Below are positions 44,281 to 49,811 of a stretch of DNA of 49,811 bases, one piece after another. Every line of letters starts with the position of its first letter. Position 1 is the stretch's first letter. Where the stretch lies: contig JAFQXA010000023.1 of the NCBI GenBank assembly GCA_017407205.1, positions 1 to 49,811 on the forward strand, in the 5' to 3' direction. Position numbers and translations under genes: made by a program. The stretch is from Clostridia bacterium. Its GTDB lineage: Bacteria; Bacillota; Clostridia; Christensenellales; CAG-138. The notes beneath the pieces are model-generated. The model was not told the origin of the DNA. It saw only the letters and a program-made list of their open reading frames with translations, and searched no databases.

Positions 44281-45552
44281 TTACGGTTTACATATTCCGC
44301 AAGGACTATATCCCCTGTCTATCAACTCTTGACGCGTGCCCTCAAAATATCCTTTATTTTCTTCTTTTATCTTTGCTGCACTTGAGCAGGAAGGATAATG
44401 AAACTTTTTAGTGCTGTTATTAAGAACATAATCTCTTGCGTTTGATGCAGGCGAAGTTGTTTCAGGCGTAGGTGCTGCTGTCGGTTTTAGAGTTGGCGTA
44501 ATCTTTGAATAAACATCTGCATCTTTATTTTTTTCGACGGTAAAGCTTACTTTGTGGCCGTCCGATGTGCAATATATATTCCCCTGCATATCCGTTCTGT
44601 AAAGCTTTACGTTGGCATCTTCAAGTTTGCTCAATGTTGCCTCTGTAGGATGGTCATAACTGTTACCCTCACCTACTGATATTACCGCATATTCGGGCAT
44701 TATTTCTCTTAAAAATGGATATGTGGTAGATGTATCCGCACCGTGATGTCCTACTTTCAATACTGTTGCACTCAAATCTACGCCATTATCAAGAAGTGCT
44801 TGCTCTGCTTCTCTTTCAGCATCACCGGTGAACAAAAACGAAGTATTGCCGTATGTTATTTTGAGTACTATTGACGTATTATTTGTATCGTCAGCCAAAT
44901 TCAAGCCGAGAATTGTTAGCTTGGCACTTCCAAGCATATACTCTGCTCCGGCTTTTGGTACAGTTATTCCTCCGCCGTTTTTATCGGCATATTTTGAAAA
45001 ATCATTAAAAACATCACTGTCATAGCTTTTTACCGGGCAAAGCGTCAATTTTGCGGTGGTATAATTAAGCGCACCGGACAAACCGCCTACATGGTCCTCA
45101 TGAGCATGACTTGCGATCAAAATATCCAGTACAGGGACTTTTTCATTTTTCAACACGGAAAATATCAAGCTTGAGTCTCCACAGTTTCCGCCGTCTATAA
45201 GCATATAATGTCCGTCACACTCTACCAAGGCAGCATCTGCCTGCCCTACATCTATAAAATGTATGCTGAAAGTCGAAGGCTCTGTAGGGCTTGACTCCGG
45301 CTCGGAAACTAAATCCAATAATTTTAGCTGCATACGTGCTATATCGCGCGAATTGATGCAGCCATCACCGTTGTAATCTGCTGCTTTCATCTGTATGTTA
45401 TCAAGACTTACAGAATATATAATGTGCTTTTGTATAAGTGCAATATCACGGGAGTCGATTTTACCGTCCCTTGTCACATCACCTGTTGCATTTGTTATTG
45501 CACTTATTAAAAACATCATTATTGCAATGATAATTGATAATAATCTTTTCAT
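44281..45552 (-). CDS. Secreted dockerin plus ComEC-like MBL hydrolase plus Ada-like zinc knuckle
   Basis: A 423-residue protein. It has a signal peptide (about 1-22), then an N-terminal type I dockerin (about 23-82) with calcium loops DVTRDGKIDSRD and DYNGDGCINSRD, and a Pro/Ser linker. Next comes an MBL domain (about 95-340) very close to that of the next gene (IHFIDVGQADAALVECDG, SHAHEDHVGG, FTGDAEREAEQALLD, VGHHGADTS). A C-terminal Ada-like knuckle follows (KFHYPSC, KIKEENKGYF, GYSPCGIC). The metal ligands HxHxDH are intact. The start at 45552 has AAAGGGG six bases upstream; an ATG two codons earlier abuts that site. It follows hemW by 15 bases, so it may be read from the lepA promoter. 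Confidence 0.87.
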   Translation of the reverse strand: MKRLLSIIIAIMMFLISAITNATGDVTRDGKIDSRDIALIQKHIIYSVSLDNIQMKAADYNGDGCINSRDIARMQLKLLDLVSEPESSPTEPSTFSIHFIDVGQADAALVECDGHYMLIDGGNCGDSSLIFSVLKNEKVPVLDILIASHAHEDHVGGLSGALNYTTAKLTLCPVKSYDSDVFNDFSKYADKNGGGITVPKAGAEYMLGSAKLTILGLNLADDTNNTSIVLKITYGNTSFLFTGDAEREAEQALLDNGVDLSATVLKVGHHGADTSTTYPFLREIMPEYAVISVGEGNSYDHPTEATLSKLEDANVKLYRTDMQGNIYCTSDGHKVSFTVEKNKDADVYSKITPTLKPTAAPTPETTSPASNARDYVLNNSTKKFHYPSCSSAAKIKEENKGYFEGTRQELIDRGYSPCGICKP

Positions 45553-45567
45553 TTGCATCCCCTTTGT

Positions 45568-46698
45568 CTACAAAAGCTCTGTCAAAACCTCATTTTGCAT
45601 ATCAAGACCGCCATCTGTTAATCTCAGCCAATCGTCCGAAACAATAATCCAGCCTTTATCAATAAGTTTTTTGAGTTTATCTGAGTATCTTTCCATAAAA
45701 CTCTCATTAAAGCGTTCTTTAAAGCTTGAAAGTGAAAAACCTTCGGTTTTTCTAAGTGACAACATCACAAACTCAAATATTTCTTCATCATGCAATATAA
45801 TATCGTGCGTTTCTTCCGCCTGCGGATTTTGAATATAATCATCAAAAATGGAAGTGTTTGACCACCGTTCAAGGTTTTCACTTATCCGAATTGCACTGTG
45901 TGCAGCAATTCCTAATCCTAGATATTCACCATTTTGCCAATAGTTCAAATTATGCTTACATTCCCTGCCACTTTTTGCATAGTTTGAAATCTCATAGCGT
46001 GAGTATCCGTTTTGGGTGAGATATTCAATGCATTTTCTATGCAAAGAATATGCTTCGTCATCATTTGGCAAGACTATTTTACCTTGCTCATACATATCAA
46101 AAAGCTTTGTTCGCTCTTCCAAAATAAGAGAATATGCTGAAATATGTTCTGGGGCTAAAGTTATCACTTTATTCAAAGTATCAAGTAGAGATTCATCTGT
46201 TTGCATAGGTAGAGCATACATTAGGTCTATGTTTATGTTGTCAAAGCCGCATTTTCGTGCAAGGTTAAAGCTTTTTATGGCTTCAACTGCATTGTGTATC
46301 CTACCTATTGCTTTTAACACTTTATCGTCCATGCTCTGCACGCCGAGTGACAATCTGTTTATACCTGTTTTTCTATAACTCAAAAGCTTTTCTTCACTTA
46401 ATGTGCCGGGATTTGCTTCTATTGTTATTTCTGCATTTGTCGTAATATTAAAGTTTTGCTTTAACGAAAAAAGAATATCTGAAATAAATTTTTCATCAAT
46501 AACCGAGGGCGTTCCACCGCCGATAAAAACCGTATCAAATGAATAAGACTGCAATTTTTGCGAGTAAAATGACATCTCTTTTTTCAAAGCATCACAATAA
46601 CTTGCAATAAAGCAGTCCGCTTTATCGGTAAATGATATAAAATCACAATAGTTGCATTTTCGTTTGCAAAACGGTATGTGTATATATAATCCCGACAT
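45568..46698 (-). CDS. hemW: Radical SAM haem chaperone HemW
   Basis: A 376-residue protein once called oxygen-independent coproporphyrinogen oxidase-like. The cluster motif is CKRKCNYCDF (CxxxCxxC) near 11-20, followed by TVFIGGGTPSVI near 54 and TIEANPGTLSEEKLL near 93. It lacks the extra cysteine-binding features of true HemN; HemW homologues bind haem and deliver it to membrane proteins. C-terminal residues form the HemN_C-like domain. It starts 2 bases after the lepA stop with a weak ribosome binding site, so it is coupled to lepA, the usual firmicute order. Confidence 0.94.
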   Translation of the reverse strand: MSGLYIHIPFCKRKCNYCDFISFTDKADCFIASYCDALKKEMSFYSQKLQSYSFDTVFIGGGTPSVIDEKFISDILFSLKQNFNITTNAEITIEANPGTLSEEKLLSYRKTGINRLSLGVQSMDDKVLKAIGRIHNAVEAIKSFNLARKCGFDNINIDLMYALPMQTDESLLDTLNKVITLAPEHISAYSLILEERTKLFDMYEQGKIVLPNDDEAYSLHRKCIEYLTQNGYSRYEISNYAKSGRECKHNLNYWQNGEYLGLGIAAHSAIRISENLERWSNTSIFDDYIQNPQAEETHDIILHDEEIFEFVMLSLRKTEGFSLSSFKERFNESFMERYSDKLKKLIDKGWIIVSDDWLRLTDGGLDMQNEVLTELL

Positions 46699-46700
46699 AT

Positions 46701-48503
46701 TCAGTTGATTCTAAGTACGCTCATGAAAGCTTCACTCGGCACGGATACGGAGCCTACCTGACGCATACGCTTCTTACCCTCTTTTTGCTTTTCCAAAAGC
46801 TTCTTCTTACGCGTGATGTCACCGCCATAGCACTTTGCCAAAACGTCTTTTCTGACAGCGCGTACAGTTTCACGAGCAATTATCTTACCGCCAATTGCCG
46901 CCTGAATGGGTATTTCAAACTGCTGACGCGGTATAACTTCCTGAAGCTTTTCAGCAACGGCTCTGCCCTTTGCATAAGCCTTATCCCTATGCACAATGAT
47001 TGACAATGCATCGCACATATCGCCGTTAAGTAAAAAGTCAAGCTTTACAAGATCTGACTTTATATACTTCTTTAGTTCATAATCATATGAAGCGTAGCCA
47101 CGGCTTCTTGACTTCAACTGGTCAAAGAAATCATAAATTATCTCATTAAGCGGAAGCTCGTATTTTATGTTTACACGGGTTTCCTCAATATATGTCATAT
47201 CAATAAATATACCGCGTTTTTCCTGGCATAGCTCCATAATAGTACCTACATACTCCGACGGAGTCATAATATGCGCTTCGACAAGCGGTTCTTCCATGTA
47301 TTCAATTTCGGTTACTGGAGGCATATTGCTCGGATTGTCAAGCAGCATTTCCTCGCCGTCCGTACGCTTTATCTTATATATAACACTCGGGGCAGTCGTT
47401 ACAAGATCAAGGTCAAACTCTCGCTCCAAACGCTCCTGTATTATTTCCATATGCAAAAGTCCCAAAAATCCACATCTGAAACCAAAACCAAGTGCAAGTG
47501 ATGTTTCGGGTTCAAAAGAAAGTGCTGCATCGTTTAGCACAAGCTTGTCAAGTGCATCACGAAGGTTTTCATAATATGCACCGTCTGCAGGATAAATACC
47601 GCAAAATACCATCGGGTTTGCCTGCTTATAACCCGGGAGCGGTTCCTTTGCACCGTTTTGTGCAGTTGTGATGGTATCACCTACTTTTGTATCTGCAACA
47701 CTCTTGATAGATGCTGCAATATATCCAACCTCACCTGCACAAAGCGAATCCGTAGGCTTTGGAGCAGGAGTAAATACGCCAACCTCCGTAACATCAAATT
47801 CCTTGCCCGTTGCCATGAACTTAATACGAGTACCTGCTTTCACCGTACCTTCTTTTACACGTACATAGGAAACAGCACCCTTGAAATTGTCATATATGCT
47901 GTCAAATATGAGTGCCTGAAGCGGATTGTTTTCATCGCCTTGAGGTGCCGGTACAAGGTCAACAATCTGCGCAAGAACGGAATCAACATTTATTCCGTTT
48001 TTCGCTGAAATCTGCGGAGCATCTTCTGCCGGAATGCCTATAACATCCTCTATCTCTTTTATAACATACTCAGGCTGTGCACTCGGCAAATCGATTTTGT
48101 TTATTACGGGTAATATTTCAAGTGAGTTGTCAAGTGCAAGATAAACATTTGCAAGGGTTTGTGCTTCTATGCCCTGTGTTGCATCAACAACCAATACAGC
48201 ACCCTCGCACGCTGCCAAGCTTCTTGATACTTCGTAAGTAAAGTCAACGTGACCCGGTGTGTCAATCAAGTTAAACATATAGGTCTTGCCGTCCGTATGC
48301 TTGTAAAACATACGCACAGCAGTTGATTTTATAGTAATACCACGCTCACGCTCGATATCCATGGTATCAAGGAGCTGATTTTCCATGTCTCGCAAAGCCA
48401 CGGTATCCGTAAGCTCCATCATTCTGTCAGCAAGCGTTGACTTGCCGTGGTCAATATGTGCAATTATACTGAAATTTCTGATAAGTTCTCGGCTGTATGC
48501 CAT
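46701..48503 (-). CDS. lepA: Elongation factor 4 (LepA)
   Basis: A 600-residue translational GTPase that acts on stalled or mistranslocated ribosomes. It has the G motifs [13 protein letters not shown] near 15-27, [11 protein letters not shown] near 80-90 and [11 protein letters not shown] near 135. EF-G-like domains follow, then the LepA-specific C-terminal domain ending [21 protein letters not shown]. Length matches the family. GGAGG precedes the ATG. It heads a minus-strand unit with hemW and the two MBL genes, instead of being followed by hrcA as in Bacillus. Confidence 0.98.
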   Translation of the reverse strand: MAYSRELIRNFSIIAHIDHGKSTLADRMMELTDTVALRDMENQLLDTMDIERERGITIKSTAVRMFYKHTDGKTYMFNLIDTPGHVDFTYEVSRSLAACEGAVLVVDATQGIEAQTLANVYLALDNSLEILPVINKIDLPSAQPEYVIKEIEDVIGIPAEDAPQISAKNGINVDSVLAQIVDLVPAPQGDENNPLQALIFDSIYDNFKGAVSYVRVKEGTVKAGTRIKFMATGKEFDVTEVGVFTPAPKPTDSLCAGEVGYIAASIKSVADTKVGDTITTAQNGAKEPLPGYKQANPMVFCGIYPADGAYYENLRDALDKLVLNDAALSFEPETSLALGFGFRCGFLGLLHMEIIQERLEREFDLDLVTTAPSVIYKIKRTDGEEMLLDNPSNMPPVTEIEYMEEPLVEAHIMTPSEYVGTIMELCQEKRGIFIDMTYIEETRVNIKYELPLNEIIYDFFDQLKSRSRGYASYDYELKKYIKSDLVKLDFLLNGDMCDALSIIVHRDKAYAKGRAVAEKLQEVIPRQQFEIPIQAAIGGKIIARETVRAVRKDVLAKCYGGDITRKKKLLEKQKEGKKRMRQVGSVSVPSEAFMSVLRIN

Positions 48504-48531
48504 TTTAATTCCTCCAAGTGAATCTCATATA

Positions 48532-48561
48532 ATAATAGCATAAACAGGTATTATTTCGCAA
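48532..48561 (-). promoter_or_regulatory. Promoter for the lepA unit
   Basis: Minus strand: TTGCGA (48556-48561), 18-bp spacer, TATTAT (48532-48537), about 29 bases before the start codon. Confidence 0.5.
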
Positions 48562-48566
48562 CTTTA

Positions 48567-48596
48567 TTGAGTATGCTTTCTTTAATATGATATAAT
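48567..48596 (+). promoter_or_regulatory. Promoter for the LUD-domain gene
   Basis: TTGAGT (48567-48572), 18-bp spacer ending in TGA, perfect TATAAT (48591-48596), giving an extended -10 TGATATAAT. It diverges from the lepA promoter. Confidence 0.65.
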
Positions 48597-48650
48597 AATT
48601 TTATCTTCTACATATATCATGTATTATGAAACATCAATGGAGGTATTAAT

Positions 48651-49268
48651 ATGTTTTGTGAAAATTACGATTCTTTGGTCTGCGCTCTTGAAAAACGCGG
48701 TTTTACCGTACATACCGCCTCAAACAGAGACGAAGCACTCACAATAGTTCTCGATATAGTCGGAGACTCAAAAGTCGGTTTCGGCGGTTCAGTTACTGCG
48801 AAGGAGCTCGGATTGAAGGAAGCTTTGGATAATCGAGGCAACATAACCAATACTCACAACGGTATAACCGATAAGGCGGAAGCTGAAATGCAACGCCGTC
48901 TTGCAAAAGAAGCGGATTATTATATCTGCTCAGCAAATGCATTGACAGTTGACGGCAAGATTATAAATATTGACGGCATGGGTAACCGTGTTGCAGCAAT
49001 GATTTACGGTCCTAAAAACGTAATCTCCATAATCGGCAAGAACAAGCTTGTTGAAAATATCGATGCAGGCATTGAGCGTATTCATACGGTAGCCTGCCCC
49101 AAAAACGCTGAAAGGCTTAACCGTAACACACCTTGCAGAACATCGGGCAAATGTGAAGACTGTGATGCCCCTTTGCGTATGTGCAATGTTATCTCGATAT
49201 TGGAACATAAAACTTCAGGCGTTGCATCATTCCACGTTGTTCTCGTAGACGATGAATTGGGATATTAA
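48651..49268 (+). CDS. LUD-domain protein (LutC/DUF162-like)
   Basis: A 205-residue cytoplasmic protein. KVGFGGSVTAKELGLKEAL near 42-60 is the core nucleotide/substrate-binding motif of the LUD family, and NIDGMGNRVAAMIYGPKNVISIIG near 107-130 is the second conserved block. Near the C-terminus is CRTSGKCEDCDAPLRMCN, a four-cysteine cluster typical of this short clostridial subgroup and able to hold a metal. LutC-type proteins take part in lactate oxidation, but with no lutA or lutB next to it the function of this stand-alone form is unknown. GGAGG precedes the start. Confidence 0.88.
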   Translation: MFCENYDSLVCALEKRGFTVHTASNRDEALTIVLDIVGDSKVGFGGSVTAKELGLKEALDNRGNITNTHNGITDKAEAEMQRRLAKEADYYICSANALTVDGKIINIDGMGNRVAAMIYGPKNVISIIGKNKLVENIDAGIERIHTVACPKNAERLNRNTPCRTSGKCEDCDAPLRMCNVISILEHKTSGVASFHVVLVDDELGY

Positions 49269-49270
49269 AA

Positions 49271-49528
49271 TTGAGTTATTATACCTACATTTTAAAATGC
49301 TCAGATGACACACTCTACACGGGCTATACGGACGATGTAAACAAGCGACTTGCCACACACAACAGCGGCAAAGGTGCAAAATATACAAAAGCTCGTCTTC
49401 CCGTAACCTTAGTTTATTTTGAAGAGTATGAAACAAAGAGCGAAGCTATGAAGCGCGAAGCATCTATCAAAAAGCTGACACGCCAAGAAAAACTCGCACT
49501 ATTACCTGAAAATCAAATGCAAGTTTAA
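49271..49528 (+). CDS. GIY-YIG nuclease-superfamily protein (YhbQ/UPF0213-like)
   Basis: An 85-residue single-domain protein. YTYILKCSDDTLYTGYT provides the GIY-YIG-equivalent motif, with catalytic arginine in VNKRLATHNSGKGAKYTK and the conserved glutamate in SEAMKREASIKKL. Family members are small DNA nucleases or repair-related proteins of unclear function. The start codon is TTG, 2 bases after the LUD stop, with only a weak ribosome binding site, so translation is probably coupled. Confidence 0.9.
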   Translation: MSYYTYILKCSDDTLYTGYTDDVNKRLATHNSGKGAKYTKARLPVTLVYFEEYETKSEAMKREASIKKLTRQEKLALLPENQMQV

Positions 49529-49548
49529 AAGCAAATGAACAAAAAAAC

Positions 49549-49587
49549 AAAAGCCCTCCGTCACAAGCTTGTGACGGAGGGCTTTTT
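49549..49587. terminator. Bidirectional terminator between convergent genes
   Basis: A 19-bp perfect palindrome, AAAAGCCCTCCGTCACAAG and its complement, followed by a T-run and preceded by an A-rich stretch. It separates the GIY-YIG gene from the minus-strand repeat protein. Confidence 0.9.
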
Positions 49588-49606
49588 GCCTATAGATTTT
49601 TAAATC

Positions 49607-49811
49607 TTATTTGTTCTGGAAGTCATATGCACCCCAGGGCTGTGCATCGATTGTATCGGGCAGGAAGCCGTATGTGAGGTAGAAGTCCAAAACTCTTGAG
49701 AACATATAGATTGCATTGCAGTAGTTCATTGTACCAAGATCAGTTGTTACATATGTCGGGATTGCATCTGTTGCATAGATAACATTTGCAAGTCTCTGTG
49801 CGATTGCTATG
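49607..49811 (-). CDS. C-terminal part of a second pseudomurein-binding-repeat protein (runs off the window)
   Basis: The last 67 or so residues of a minus-strand gene whose start lies beyond the right edge. The sequence IAQRLANVIYATDAIPTYVT, then DLGTMNYCNAIYMFSRVLDF, matches the even-type repeats of the 853-residue MBL fusion protein (compare LPTYLSIPNLGKLGYNNLVYLFARMLAYY spread over its sixth repeat). After the repeat it ends in a short tail PWGAYDFQNK with no MBL or zinc domain. Codons are of the abundant-protein type. It is probably another cell-surface protein; its full architecture cannot be seen. Confidence 0.8.
   Translation of the reverse strand, partial: IAIAQRLANVIYATDAIPTYVTTDLGTMNYCNAIYMFSRVLDFYLTYGFLPDTIDAQPWGAYDFQNK

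Noticed and set aside
45568..46698. True oxygen-independent coproporphyrinogen oxidase (HemN)
   Set aside because: The protein is short, has only the CxxxCxxC cluster motif, and follows lepA, all of which fit HemW.
48651..49268. Complete lactate-utilisation operon (lutABC)
   Set aside because: Only one LUD-domain gene is present; no iron-sulfur lutA or lutB partner lies in the window.

Overview
The window looks like chromosomal DNA from a low-GC, Gram-positive member of the Clostridia (Bacillota), probably an uncultured gut or rumen organism. Three things point there: conserved firmicute gene clusters (plsX-acpP-rnc-smc-ftsY, spoVB/yabM-mazG/yabN-hup, dprA-topA-trmFO-hslV-hslU, and hrcA-grpE-dnaK-dnaJ-prmA-rsmE-mtaB preceded by a perfect CIRCE operator), strong AGGAGG-type ribosome binding sites, and secreted proteins carrying dockerin modules and pseudomurein-binding-type repeats. 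Family-level placement is not possible from the sequence alone. No tRNA, rRNA, CRISPR array or intact insertion sequence was seen.

Layout. 1-990 is a decayed accessory patch: a frameshifted XRE regulator, a small winged-helix-like gene, a LexA-box-like palindrome and a cluster of five ATGCAACC-type octamers. 991-2805 is a TetR regulator divergent from two small membrane proteins, with a palindromic operator candidate on the shared promoter. 2883-4300 holds an alpha/beta hydrolase and a flavin reductase-rubredoxin fusion. 4344-10925 (minus) is the lipid/chromosome operon plsX to ftsY. 11066-14505 (minus) is hup, mazG and a SpoVB-type flippase. 14610-17061 (plus) is a TGS-type nucleoside kinase and exonuclease III. 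17108-33281 (minus) is a long unidirectional series. In transcription order it reads: a BspA-type leucine-rich-repeat protein with a dockerin, two membrane glycosyltransferases with matching lectin-like ectodomains, comM, dprA, topA, trmFO, hslV, hslU and a SleB-type lipoprotein hydrolase. 33467-41582 (plus) is the heat-shock/translation operon from CIRCE and hrcA to a HIT protein. 41688-48503 (minus) is lepA-hemW followed by two tandem metallo-beta-lactamase (MBL) genes. 48651-49528 (plus) is a LUD-domain protein and a GIY-YIG protein. A pseudomurein-binding-repeat protein runs off the right edge.

Most interesting. Where the lepA-hemW and hrcA-dnaK blocks, usually collinear, now face each other, there are two secreted ComEC-like MBL proteins. 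Their catalytic domains are close paralogues and both end in an Ada-like zinc knuckle. Their N-termini differ: one has six pseudomurein-binding-type repeats, the other a dockerin. This looks like one enzyme placed on two surface-attachment systems; an extracellular DNA-processing role is a reasonable but untested hypothesis. A second theme is a pair of adjacent membrane glycosyltransferases (PMT type and GPI18 type) that carry the same extracellular beta-sandwich module and lie next to a dockerin-bearing LRR protein, suggesting a surface glycosylation locus.
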